Of a stretch of DNA of 64,000 nucleotides, positions 11,437 to 19,646 are shown one piece after another. The notes under the pieces were generated by a model, which saw nothing but the letters and a program-made list of their open reading frames with translations, was not told the DNA's origin and searched no databases. The position numbers and the translations under genes were made by a program. The DNA is from Cupriavidus necator N-1 (lineage in GTDB: Bacteria; Pseudomonadota; Gammaproteobacteria; Burkholderiales; Burkholderiaceae). The DNA is taken from NCBI RefSeq assembly GCF_000219215.1, contig NC_015726.1, forward strand, positions 3,162,001-3,226,000, given 5' to 3'. Each line of letters begins with the position of its first letter. Position 1 is the first letter of the stretch.

Positions 11437-12327
11437 ATGGCCCCCATGTTCAACCGCGTCCCGCCGCTGCACCTGCTGATCGCCTTCGAGGCCGCGGCGC
11501 GCCTGGGCAGCTTCGCGCGCGCGGCCGAAGAGCTGTCGGTCACGCCCAGCGCGGTCTCGCACCGCATCAAGAACCTCGAGGAGCTGTGGGGCGAAGACCT
11601 GTTCGTGCGCGCCAACGCCGCGCTGCGGCTGACCGCCGCCGGCACGCGCTACCTGCGCAACGTGCAGGACGCGCTCAAGTCGCTCAACGAGCTGGCGCGG
11701 CCCGAGTACAACAAGCTGCGCACCCGGCTGCGGGTGGCGATCCCGCCCACCTTCGGGCGCCAGCACCTGGTGCCGCGCCTGCCTGAATTCGGCGCGCTGT
11801 ATCCGCATATCGACCTCGAGCTGCACCTGGCAATCCCATTCCTGGACGTCAAGGCCGAGGACACCGATGTCGAGATCCGCTACGGCACCGGCCGCTACCC
11901 CGACCTGAAGACCACCCGGCTGCTGGTCGAGCCGGTGTTCCCGGCGTGCGGCCGCGAATACTACGAGCGCGTCAACGGCCGCGCCATCACCAAGCCCGAG
12001 CACCTGCACGGCCTGGTGCTGCTGCGCAGCCCGCTGGAGCCGTGGAAGCCGTGGTTCGAGACTGCCGGGCTGGACTGGGCCGAGCCGCAGACCGGGCCGC
12101 AGTTCAATGACATCGGCCTGATGCTGGAGGCGATCGCGTCCAACCAGGGCGTGGCGCTGGTGCGCCAGCGCATGGCGCGGCACTGGCTGTCGCTGGGGCA
12201 GATGGTGCGGCTGCTGGATGTGGAATCGGTCTCGCCGCACGGCTACTACATCGTCGAGCGCGAACAGGCTCCGCTCAAGCCCGAGGCGCGCTATTTCGTC
12301 GACTGGCTGCTGAGCCTGGACTGGTAG
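11437..12327 (+). CDS. LysR-family transcriptional regulator (GcvA-like)
   Basis: This is a 296-residue LysR-type regulator. The N-terminal winged HTH (LHLLIAFEAAARLGSFARAA, then ELSVTPSAVSHRIKNLEELW) covers about residues 10-70 and is followed by the periplasmic-binding-like effector domain. PSAVSHRIKNLE and LWGEDLFVR resemble the GcvA subgroup. ATGs at 11437 and 11446 are both possible. It lies 14 nt after the dld-like gene and 12 nt before a GNAT gene, all on the same strand. A regulator of the adjacent hydroxyacid oxidation genes is a reasonable inference; the effector is unknown. Confidence 0.88.
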   Translation: MAPMFNRVPPLHLLIAFEAAARLGSFARAAEELSVTPSAVSHRIKNLEELWGEDLFVRANAALRLTAAGTRYLRNVQDALKSLNELARPEYNKLRTRLRVAIPPTFGRQHLVPRLPEFGALYPHIDLELHLAIPFLDVKAEDTDVEIRYGTGRYPDLKTTRLLVEPVFPACGREYYERVNGRAITKPEHLHGLVLLRSPLEPWKPWFETAGLDWAEPQTGPQFNDIGLMLEAIASNQGVALVRQRMARHWLSLGQMVRLLDVESVSPHGYYIVEREQAPLKPEARYFVDWLLSLDW

Positions 12328-12339
12328 GAGACCGACCCC

Positions 12340-12870
12340 ATGGAAATCCGTTTGCTGACCCCCGCCGATGCCGCCGCCTTCCAGGCGCTGCGGCTGCAAG
12401 GCCTGGCCGAAGCGCCGGAGGCCTTCGCTTCCAGCCTGGAGGAGGAACAGGACCGGCCGCTGGAAGTCGTCGCCGCGCGCCTGGCCGCGACCGAGGGCAA
12501 GGCCGTGTTCGGCGCCTTCGTTGACGGCACCGATGACACCGCGCTGGCCGGGGTGGTCGGGGTGATGCGCGAGGAAAACGCCAAGCACCGGCACAAGGCC
12601 TTTATCTGGGGCATGTACGTGGCCCCGGGCTGGCGCGACCGCAAGCTCGGCCGCGCGCTGATGGAGCGGGCCATGGAACAGGCCGCCGCCATGCCGGGCG
12701 TGCGCCAGGTGACGCTGTGCGTCAATGCCGGCAGCGCGGGCGCGGTGCAGCTGTATGAGTCGCTCGGCTTCGTGCGCACGGGGCTGGAGCCGGATGCGCT
12801 GTACGTCGCGCCGCACTTCCACGACAAGCTCGATATGGTCTGCTTCCTGCCGCAGCCGCCGGCACGCTGA
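12340..12870 (+). CDS. GNAT-family N-acetyltransferase
   Basis: This is a 176-residue single-domain acetyltransferase. The acetyl-CoA-binding motif A is visible as GMYVAPGWRDRKLGRALMER (about residues 88-107), and motif B as LYESLGFVRTGLEPDAL. The substrate cannot be predicted. It begins 12 nt after the LysR gene with GGAG upstream, so it probably shares its transcript, and it is separated from glcD by about 250 nt. Confidence 0.87.
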   Translation: MEIRLLTPADAAAFQALRLQGLAEAPEAFASSLEEEQDRPLEVVAARLAATEGKAVFGAFVDGTDDTALAGVVGVMREENAKHRHKAFIWGMYVAPGWRDRKLGRALMERAMEQAAAMPGVRQVTLCVNAGSAGAVQLYESLGFVRTGLEPDALYVAPHFHDKLDMVCFLPQPPAR

Positions 12871-13121
12871 GTCCGGACGGGCCGCCTTCCCTGCACCCGC
12901 GCCGCGGTGTACGCTGGACTTGCGTCCCATGCCAGGCGTGATTTCCCGCGCAGCCATGATGAGCATTTTTGATCGGCCTGCCATGCGGAATTCACGTCTC
13001 CCATGGTGCCCGCGCCAGGTGCCCTGCGCTATAGTCACCCGTCCCCGCGGCAGGCCCTGCATTGCCGCGACCGGCAGGCCGCGCACCGGCCGCCATCCAG
13101 GAGGCCCCAGAGGAGTCGTTC

Positions 13122-14636
13122 ATGAATGCCCCGCACGAAGCCCAAACCATCGCCCCCGACGGCGCCCATGCCACGGCCGAAGGCCGCCGCAGCGCGCTGC
13201 TGGCCGGCCTGGCGCAGATCCTGCCGGATGCCGCGCTGCTGTGGAAGCCGGAAGACACCGTCCCCTATGAATGCGACGGCCTGGCCGCGTACCGCCAGGT
13301 GCCGATGGCCGTGGCCCTGCCCGACACTGAAGAACAGGTCTGCGCGATCCTGCGCTTGTGCCACAAGCTGGGCGTGCCGGTGGTGCCGCGCGGCGCCGGC
13401 ACCAGCCTGTCGGGCGGCGCCATGCCAATCGCCGAGGGCCTGGTGCTGTCGCTGGCCAAGTTCAAGCGCATCCTGTCGGTCGATCCGTACTCGCGCACCG
13501 CGGTGGTCCAGCCGGGCGTGCGCAACCTGGCGATCTCCGACGCCGCCGCACCCCACAACCTGTACTACGCACCGGACCCGTCCTCGCAGATCGCCTGCAC
13601 CATCGGCGGCAACGTCAGCGAGAACTCCGGCGGCGTGCACTGCCTGAAGTACGGCCTGACCGTGCACAACGTGCTGCGCGTGCGCGCGGTGACGATGGAG
13701 GGCGAGGTGGTGGTGTTCGGCTCCGAGGCCCCCGACTCGCCGGGCCTGGACCTGCTGGCCGTGCTGATCGGCTCCGAAGGCATGCTGGCCGTGGTCACCG
13801 AGGTCACGGTGCGCCTCATCCCCAAGCCGCAGCTGGCGCAGGTGATCATGGCCTGCTTCGACGATGTCGAGAAAGGCGGCAACGCCGTGGCCGACGTGAT
13901 CGCCGCGGGCATCATCCCGGCGGGACTGGAGATGATGGACAAGCCCGCCACAGCGGCAGTGGAGGAATTCGTGCATGCGGGCTATGACCTCGATGCCGCC
14001 GCCATCCTGCTGTGCGAGTCCGACGGCACCCCGGAAGAAGTGGCCGAGGAAATCGAGCGCATGAGCGAAGTGCTGAAGGCTTCGGGCTGCACCCGCATCG
14101 TGGTCTCGCAGAACGAGGCCGAGCGGCTGCGCTTCTGGAGCGGCCGCAAGAACGCCTTCCCCGCCGCGGGCCGGATTTCGCCCGACTACTACTGCATGGA
14201 CGGCACCATCCCGCGCAAGCACATCGGCACGCTGCTCAAGCGCATCGAGGAGATGGAGCGCAAGTACGGCCTGCGCTGCATCAACGTGTTCCATGCTGGC
14301 GACGGCAATATGCACCCGCTGATCCTGTTCGATGGCTCGGATCAGGACGAATGGCACCGCGCCGAGCTGTTCGGCGCCGACATTCTGGAAACCTGCGTCG
14401 AGCTGGGCGGCACCGTCACCGGCGAGCACGGCGTGGGCGTGGAGAAGCTCAACTCGATGTGCGTGCAGTTCTCGCCCGCCGAGCGCGACACCTTCTTCGG
14501 CGTCAAGGCCGCCTTCGACCCGGCGCGGCTGCTCAACCCGGACAAGGCCATCCCCACGCTGGCGCGCTGCGCGGAGTACGGCAAGATGCATGTGAAGCGC
14601 GGCCTGCTGCCGCACCCGGAACTGCCGCGCTTCTGA
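13122..14636 (+). CDS. glcD: Glycolate oxidase subunit GlcD (FAD-linked)
   Basis: This is the large flavin subunit of glycolate dehydrogenase, which converts glycolate to glyoxylate at the membrane with GlcE and GlcF. The 504 residues contain the FAD PP-loop (VPRGAGTSLSGGAMP), YYAPDPSSQIACTIGGNV, NSGGVHCLKYGLTVHN, and the substrate-domain motifs VFHAGDGNMHPLILFD and GEHGVGVEKL. The ATG at 13122 follows AGGAG. The operon order is glcD, an ion channel, glcE, glcF, so the usual glcDEF set is interrupted. Confidence 0.96.
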   Translation: MNAPHEAQTIAPDGAHATAEGRRSALLAGLAQILPDAALLWKPEDTVPYECDGLAAYRQVPMAVALPDTEEQVCAILRLCHKLGVPVVPRGAGTSLSGGAMPIAEGLVLSLAKFKRILSVDPYSRTAVVQPGVRNLAISDAAAPHNLYYAPDPSSQIACTIGGNVSENSGGVHCLKYGLTVHNVLRVRAVTMEGEVVVFGSEAPDSPGLDLLAVLIGSEGMLAVVTEVTVRLIPKPQLAQVIMACFDDVEKGGNAVADVIAAGIIPAGLEMMDKPATAAVEEFVHAGYDLDAAAILLCESDGTPEEVAEEIERMSEVLKASGCTRIVVSQNEAERLRFWSGRKNAFPAAGRISPDYYCMDGTIPRKHIGTLLKRIEEMERKYGLRCINVFHAGDGNMHPLILFDGSDQDEWHRAELFGADILETCVELGGTVTGEHGVGVEKLNSMCVQFSPAERDTFFGVKAAFDPARLLNPDKAIPTLARCAEYGKMHVKRGLLPHPELPRF

Positions 14637-14644
14637 GCCACGCC

Positions 14645-15562
14645 ATGTCCAGCCCACGCCGACGCCAGCAGCAGGAAGCGTTCATCCGCCAGCGCCTGGG
14701 CCAGCCCGAGACCGGCTGGCGCCAGCGCTGGTACACCATCATCTTCGAGGCCGATACCCGCGAAGGCCGGCTCTTCGATGTCGCGCTGCTGCTGGCCATT
14801 GTCGCCAGCGTGATGGTGGTGATGCTCGACAGCCTGCCCGCGGTGAACAACCGCCTCGGGCAGCTGTTCACCGTGCTGGAATGGATGTTCACGCTGTTCT
14901 TCACGGCCGAGTACATGATGCGCATCCTGGTGGTGCGCCGGCCGTGGCGCTATGTGTTCAGTTTCTACGGCATCATCGACTTCGTCTCGATCATGCCGAC
15001 CTGGCTGGCTTTCTTCCTGCCCGAGCTGCATTTCCTGATCGATGTGCGCCTGTTGCGGCTGCTGCGCGTGTTCCGGATCCTGAAGCTGACCGTGTACTTC
15101 GAGGAAGCCGAGATCCTGTACCGCGCGCTGGTCAACAGCCGGCGCAAGATCTTCGTGTTCCTGGGCACGGTGTTCATCATCACGGTGATCCTGGGCACGG
15201 TGATGTACGTGGTGGAAGGTCCGCAGCACGGTTTCACCAGCATCCCGGTCAGCATGTACTGGGCGGTGGTGACGCTGACCACCACGGGCTTCGGCGACAT
15301 GGTGCCCAAGACTCCGCTGGGGCAGTTCATCACCTCGCTGACCATCCTGCTGGGCTACGGCATCATCGCCTTCCCCACCGGCATCGTCGGCGCCGAGCTG
15401 GCCGCCAGCATCCTGAAGCGGCCGCTCACCACGCGCACCTGCACCCATTGCCTGACCGAGGGCCACGAACCCGACGCCGACTACTGCAAGCATTGCGGCA
15501 GCCAGCTGCCCGAATACCAGAACGACCGGCCGGAAGTGCCCGGCGGACCTGCCGGCTCCTGA
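14645..15562 (+). CDS. Voltage-gated-type ion (potassium) channel with C-terminal zinc ribbon
   Basis: This 305-residue inner-membrane protein has a six-helix Kv-type layout. S1 (VALLLAIVASVMVVMLDS) lies near residue 40. S4 is arginine-rich (DVRLLRLLRVFRILKL, about 134-149). The pore helix and filter read VTLTTTGFGDMVP, with GFGD in place of the usual GYGD. The cytoplasmic C-terminus holds a two-CxxC zinc ribbon (CTHC and CKHC, about residues 264-285). It begins 8 nt after glcD and ends 27 nt before glcE, so it is embedded in the glycolate operon. K+ selectivity is inferred. Confidence 0.85.
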   Translation: MSSPRRRQQQEAFIRQRLGQPETGWRQRWYTIIFEADTREGRLFDVALLLAIVASVMVVMLDSLPAVNNRLGQLFTVLEWMFTLFFTAEYMMRILVVRRPWRYVFSFYGIIDFVSIMPTWLAFFLPELHFLIDVRLLRLLRVFRILKLTVYFEEAEILYRALVNSRRKIFVFLGTVFIITVILGTVMYVVEGPQHGFTSIPVSMYWAVVTLTTTGFGDMVPKTPLGQFITSLTILLGYGIIAFPTGIVGAELAASILKRPLTTRTCTHCLTEGHEPDADYCKHCGSQLPEYQNDRPEVPGGPAGS

Positions 15563-15589
15563 GCCGGCCTTCCCTACCCCACGACGCAT

Positions 15590-16693
15590 ATGCAAGCCAC
15601 CCTCGACGCCATCCGCGACGCCGTCAGGCAAGCCACCGAGACCCGCACCGCGCTGCGGCTGCGCGGCGGCGGCAGCAAGGACTTCTACGGCCAGCCCGCC
15701 GCGGGCCAGCTGCTGGACACGCGCGCCTATGCCGGCATCGTCGAATACGACCCGGCCGAGCTGGTGATCACCGCGCGCTGCGGCACGCCGCTGACCGAGA
15801 TCGAGGCTGCGCTGGCCGAAAAGCGCCAGATGCTGGCCTTCGAGCCGCCCCATTTCGCACTGCCGGGCCAGCCCAGCACCGCGACGCTGGGCGGCGCCGT
15901 GGCCGCGGGATTGTCGGGCCCGCGCCGGCAGTCGGTGGGCGCGCTGCGCGACTTCATGCTGGGCGCGCAGCTGATGGACGGCCGCGGCGAGGTGATGGAC
16001 TTCGGCGGCCAGGTGATGAAGAACGTGGCGGGCTATGACGTGTCGCGGCTGCTGGCGGGCTCGCTCGGCACGCTCGGGCTGATCCTGCAGGTATCGGTCA
16101 AGGTGCTGCCGGCACCGTTCGACGAGGCCACGCTGCGCTTCGAGCTGGCGCAGGCCGATGCCATCCGGCAACTGAACCAGTGGGGCGGCCAGCCGCTGCC
16201 GCTGGCGTCTTCGGCCTGGCACGCGGGCGTGCTGCATGTGCGCCTGGCCGGCGCCACCGCCGCGGTGCGTGCCGCGTGCGCCAGGCTGGGCGGCGAGCGC
16301 GTGGACGCTGCAGAAGCCGCGGCGCTGTGGCAAACGCTGCGCGAGCAGACCCACCCGTTCTTCGCCCCCGCCCAGGCGGGCCGCGCGCTGTGGCGCCTGG
16401 CGGTGCCCACCATCGCCGCGCCGCTGGAGCTGCCCGGTTCACAACTGATCGAATGGGGCGGCGGCCAGCGCTGGTGGCTGCCCGAGGACGGCACTGACAA
16501 GACCGATGCCGAAAGCGTGCGCGCCGTGGCGCAAGCCGCCGGCGGCCATGCCACGCTGTTCCGCAACGGCGACAAGTCAGTGGGCGTGTTCACGCCGCTG
16601 GCCACGCCGCTGGCCGCGATCCACCGCCGCCTGAAAGAGACCTTCGACCCGGCCGGCATCTTCAACCCGCAGCGCATGTACCCCGGGCTCTGA
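15590..16693 (+). CDS. glcE: Glycolate oxidase subunit GlcE (FAD-binding)
   Basis: This is the small flavin-binding subunit of glycolate dehydrogenase. The 367-residue product has the PCMH-type FAD domain: RLRGGGSKDFYGQ near residue 30, a cis-loop at PSTATLGGAVAAGLSGPRR, and VMKNVAGYDVSRLLAGSLG, the GlcE signature region. It ends IFNPQRMYPGL, as is usual in the family. It is shorter than GlcD and lacks the full substrate domain. It is followed 42 nt later by glcF. Confidence 0.95.
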   Translation: MQATLDAIRDAVRQATETRTALRLRGGGSKDFYGQPAAGQLLDTRAYAGIVEYDPAELVITARCGTPLTEIEAALAEKRQMLAFEPPHFALPGQPSTATLGGAVAAGLSGPRRQSVGALRDFMLGAQLMDGRGEVMDFGGQVMKNVAGYDVSRLLAGSLGTLGLILQVSVKVLPAPFDEATLRFELAQADAIRQLNQWGGQPLPLASSAWHAGVLHVRLAGATAAVRAACARLGGERVDAAEAAALWQTLREQTHPFFAPAQAGRALWRLAVPTIAAPLELPGSQLIEWGGGQRWWLPEDGTDKTDAESVRAVAQAAGGHATLFRNGDKSVGVFTPLATPLAAIHRRLKETFDPAGIFNPQRMYPGL

Positions 16694-16735
16694 TCCGGCA
16701 GGTCCAGACAACCCCAGGCACAACCTCCCCACACC

Positions 16736-17989
16736 ATGCAAACGAACCTGGCCGATTTTCTTCGCAACACGCCCGAAGGCGAGGAAGCCAAATCCATCGT
16801 CGGCAATTGCGTGCATTGCGGCTTCTGCACCGCCACCTGCCCCACCTACCAGTTGCTCGGCGATGAGCTGGACGGCCCGCGCGGGCGCATCTACCTGATG
16901 AAGCAGGTGCTGGAAGGCCATGCCATCACCGAAAGCACGCGCCTGCATCTGGACCGTTGTCTGACCTGCCGCAACTGCGAATCGACCTGCCCGTCGGGCG
17001 TGCGCTACGGCCGCCTGGTCGATATCGGCCGCAAGCTGGTCGACGACAAGCTCGAGGCCGAAGGCGTGCGGCGCCCCGCCCGCGAGCGCATCGCGCGCTG
17101 GGTGCTGCGCGAGGGGCTGACGCGCCCGGCGCTGTTCGGCACGGCGCTGCGCCTGGGCCAGATGGTGCGGCCGCTGCTGCCGGGCACGCTGCGCAACAAG
17201 GTGCCGGCGCAGTCCAGCACCGCCGCGCCCGGCACGTGGCCGCGCAATGTGCATGCACGCAAGATGTTGTTGCTCGACGGCTGCGTGCAGCCGTCAATGT
17301 CGCCCAACATCAATGCCGCCACCGCGCGCGTGTTCGACCGTGTCGGCGTACAACTGCTGGTGGCGCGCGAAGCCGGCTGCTGCGGCGCGATCCGCTTCCA
17401 CACCGGCGACCACGACGGCGGCCTCGACAATATGCGCCGCAATATCGACGCCTGGTGGCCGCATATCGAGGACGGCGCCGAAGCCATCGTGATGACCGCC
17501 TCGGGCTGCGGCGCGATGGTCAAGGACTACGGCCACCTGCTGCGCGACGATCCGAAGTACGCCGAGCGCGCCCGCCGCGTATCGGCGCTGACGCGCGACC
17601 TGTCCGAAGTCTTGCCGGACTTTGCCGACGAGCTGCACAGCCTGGCCGGCGCGGTCCCGCGCGACAACCGGCGCGTGGCTTACCACCCGCCCTGCACGCT
17701 GCAGCACGGCCAGCAGATCCGCGGCAAAGTCGAAGCGCTCTTGACCGGCCTCGGCGTCGAAGTCAAACTCTGCGCTGACAGCCACCTGTGCTGCGGCTCG
17801 GCAGGCACTTATTCGGTGTTGCAGCCGGAACTGGCCTACCGCCTGCGCGACGACAAGCTCGCCAAACTGCAGGCCACGCAGCCCGAAGCCATCGTCTCGG
17901 CCAATATCGGCTGCATCTCGCACCTGCAGAGCGGCACCGGCACCCCGGTGATGCACTGGATCGAACTGGTCGACAAGATGCTCGGCTAG
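16736..17989 (+). CDS. glcF: Glycolate oxidase iron-sulfur subunit GlcF
   Basis: This subunit transfers electrons from the flavin subunits to the quinone pool at the inner membrane. The 417 residues include two [4Fe-4S] ferredoxin motifs, CVHCGFCTATCPTYQ (about 22-36) and CLTCRNCESTCPSGV (about 74-88). Two CCG-type domains follow (REAGCCGAIRFHTG; YHPPCTLQHGQ; SHLCCGSAGTYSVLQ). The product ends the glycolate operon. The next gene, lrgA-like, begins 78 nt later on the same strand. Confidence 0.96.
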   Translation: MQTNLADFLRNTPEGEEAKSIVGNCVHCGFCTATCPTYQLLGDELDGPRGRIYLMKQVLEGHAITESTRLHLDRCLTCRNCESTCPSGVRYGRLVDIGRKLVDDKLEAEGVRRPARERIARWVLREGLTRPALFGTALRLGQMVRPLLPGTLRNKVPAQSSTAAPGTWPRNVHARKMLLLDGCVQPSMSPNINAATARVFDRVGVQLLVAREAGCCGAIRFHTGDHDGGLDNMRRNIDAWWPHIEDGAEAIVMTASGCGAMVKDYGHLLRDDPKYAERARRVSALTRDLSEVLPDFADELHSLAGAVPRDNRRVAYHPPCTLQHGQQIRGKVEALLTGLGVEVKLCADSHLCCGSAGTYSVLQPELAYRLRDDKLAKLQATQPEAIVSANIGCISHLQSGTGTPVMHWIELVDKMLG

Positions 17990-18067
17990 CGCGGGCGGGC
18001 AGCATGGGCGGCAGCGCGCATCCTTCCGGACGCGCGCCGCGCACCTGCGACCAAAACGCCACGCCCC

Positions 18068-18445
18068 ATGCTCCAGACCTTTGCAATCCTGTTGGTTTTC
18101 CAGTCCGTCGGTGAGGTGATCAGCTACGCGCTGACCCTGCCGGTGCCCGGCCCCGTGCTGGGCATGATCCTGCTGTTCGGCTGGCTCGTCTTCGACGACC
18201 GCCTGCTGCCCATCATCCAGGGCACCACATCTGAACTGCTCAAGCACCTGTCGCTGCTGTTCGTGCCGGCCGGCGTCGGCATCATGGTCCATGCCAACCG
18301 CATCGAGGGCGAATGGATGCCGATCCTGGTGGCGCTGGTGGTGTCCACCTGGCTGGCCATCGCCACCACCGCCGTGGTCACGCGCATGCTGATGCGCAAG
18401 CGCGCCGATGTCCCGCCCGCCGATGCGAAAGGAGAGCAGGCATGA
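18068..18445 (+). CDS. CidA/LrgA family membrane protein
   Basis: This 125-residue protein has four hydrophobic helices, as expected for LrgA/CidA (holin-like) proteins. The family signature is LPVPGPVLGMILLFGWL in helix 2, followed by LSLLFVPAGVGIMVH. Its stop overlaps the start of the LrgB-like gene, giving a coupled pair. In other bacteria these pairs affect murein hydrolase activity or carboxylate (pyruvate, glycolate) transport. Position directly behind glcDEF makes a role in glycolate or related acid export or uptake plausible, but this is inference. Confidence 0.9.
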   Translation: MLQTFAILLVFQSVGEVISYALTLPVPGPVLGMILLFGWLVFDDRLLPIIQGTTSELLKHLSLLFVPAGVGIMVHANRIEGEWMPILVALVVSTWLAIATTAVVTRMLMRKRADVPPADAKGEQA

Positions 18446-19167
18446 TGACGCCCCGCCTCAACGAGATCTGGGTCTACCTGGCCGCAAGCCCGCTGGTCGG
18501 GCTGACCGCTACGCTGCTGGCCTACGTCTTTGCCTTCCGCATCTATGAGCGTTCGCGCTTCTCGCCGCTGGCCAACCCGGTGATGATCGCGGTGGCGCTG
18601 CTGGTCACGGTGCTGACCGTCACCGGCACGCCCTACAAGACCTACTTCGACGGCGCGCAGTTCGTGCACTTCCTGCTGGGGCCGGCCACGGTGGCGCTGG
18701 CGGTGCCGCTGTACCTGCAACTGCCCAAGCTGCGCACCCATGTGTTCCCGCTGCTGGCAGGGCTGGTGGCGGGCTCGGTGGTGGCGGTGGTGTCGGCAGT
18801 GGGCATTGCCTGGCTGCTGGGCGCATCGCCCGAGACCGTGCGCTCGCTCGCGCCCAAGTCGGTGACGATCCCGATCGCCATGGGCGTGGCCGAGAAGATC
18901 GGCGGGCTGCCGTCGCTGACGGCGGTGCTGGTGATGGCCACCGGCATCATCGGCGCGATCAGCGCCACCAGCGTGCTGAACCTGCTGCGCATCCGCGACT
19001 ACAGCGTGCGCGGCTTCGCCACCGGCGTGGCGGCGCACGGCATCGGCACCGCGCGGGCCTTCCAGGTCAACCAGGAAGCCGGCGCCTTTGCCGCGCTGGG
19101 CATGGGCCTGAACGGCGTGCTGACGGCGATCATGGTGCCGGTGATGGCGGCGTGGATGCCACACTGA
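18442..19167 (+). CDS. LrgB/CidB family membrane protein
   Basis: This is a 241-residue polytopic inner-membrane protein of the LrgB family. Signature segments include YFDGAQFVHFLLGPATVALAVP, SVTIPIAMGVAEKIGGLPSL and GVAAHGIGTARAFQ. The ATG at 18442 overlaps the preceding stop (ATGA). An alternative ATG lies immediately after it. It acts with the LrgA-like partner. Plant PLGG1, a glycolate/glycerate transporter, is an LrgA-LrgB fusion, which fits the neighbouring glycolate oxidase operon. Confidence 0.92.
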   Translation: MMTPRLNEIWVYLAASPLVGLTATLLAYVFAFRIYERSRFSPLANPVMIAVALLVTVLTVTGTPYKTYFDGAQFVHFLLGPATVALAVPLYLQLPKLRTHVFPLLAGLVAGSVVAVVSAVGIAWLLGASPETVRSLAPKSVTIPIAMGVAEKIGGLPSLTAVLVMATGIIGAISATSVLNLLRIRDYSVRGFATGVAAHGIGTARAFQVNQEAGAFAALGMGLNGVLTAIMVPVMAAWMPH

Positions 19168-19174
19168 CACGCTC

Positions 19175-19192
19175 CTGACAGGACGCTGTCAG
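19175..19192. promoter_or_regulatory. Candidate operator: perfect inverted repeat upstream of the VOC/WYL pair
   Basis: CTGACAG (19175-19181) and CTGTCAG (19186-19192) form a perfect 7-bp inverted repeat with a 4-nt spacer, 60 nt upstream of the VOC gene start. The spacing and position suit a dimeric HTH regulator. The WYL-domain regulator encoded just downstream is the obvious candidate binder. A terminator for lrgB is less likely because no T-run follows. Confidence 0.55.
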
Positions 19193-19252
19193 CAGCCCCC
19201 GCGCATGATGCGAACTCCTCACTCCCCTTCACTTGGAACCAAGGAGTCTGTC

Positions 19253-19624
19253 ATGAGCAACCGTCTGATCAACTGGCTGGAAATCCCCGTCGTCGACATG
19301 AACCGCGCGGTCGGCTTCTACGAGCAGGTGTTCGATATCCAGCTGCGCCGCGAGACCATGAGCCAAGTCGACATGGCCGTGTTCCCCCACCCCGACCCGG
19401 GCGGCGCGCTGGTGGCCGGCGAAGGCTACCGCCCCAGCAACTACTACGGCGCGGTGCCATACCTGCATGCGCCGGAACTGGATGTGCTGCTGGAGCGCGC
19501 CGCGCGCGCCGGCGGCAAGACCGTGTTCGGGCCGCTGCGCCTGCCGGGCGAGATCGGCCGCATCGCCCATATCACCGACAGCGAAGGCAACCGCATCGGG
19601 CTGCACGAGCCCGTGGCCGGTTGA
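19253..19624 (+). CDS. VOC family (glyoxalase/bleomycin-resistance-like) protein
   Basis: This 123-residue protein has the paired beta-alpha-beta-beta-beta modules of the vicinal oxygen chelate fold. The first begins at INWLEIPVVDMNRAVGFYEQVF and the second at VPYLHAPELDVLLERAARAG, ending HITDSEGNRIGLHEP. A strong AAGGAG site precedes ATG 19253. It resembles the PhnB/YdhR-like uncharacterised group rather than true glyoxalase I. The substrate is unknown. It is probably co-transcribed with the WYL regulator 22 nt downstream. Confidence 0.85.
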   Translation: MSNRLINWLEIPVVDMNRAVGFYEQVFDIQLRRETMSQVDMAVFPHPDPGGALVAGEGYRPSNYYGAVPYLHAPELDVLLERAARAGGKTVFGPLRLPGEIGRIAHITDSEGNRIGLHEPVAG

Positions 19625-19646
19625 CCCCGATGGCTAGCCACCCCCG

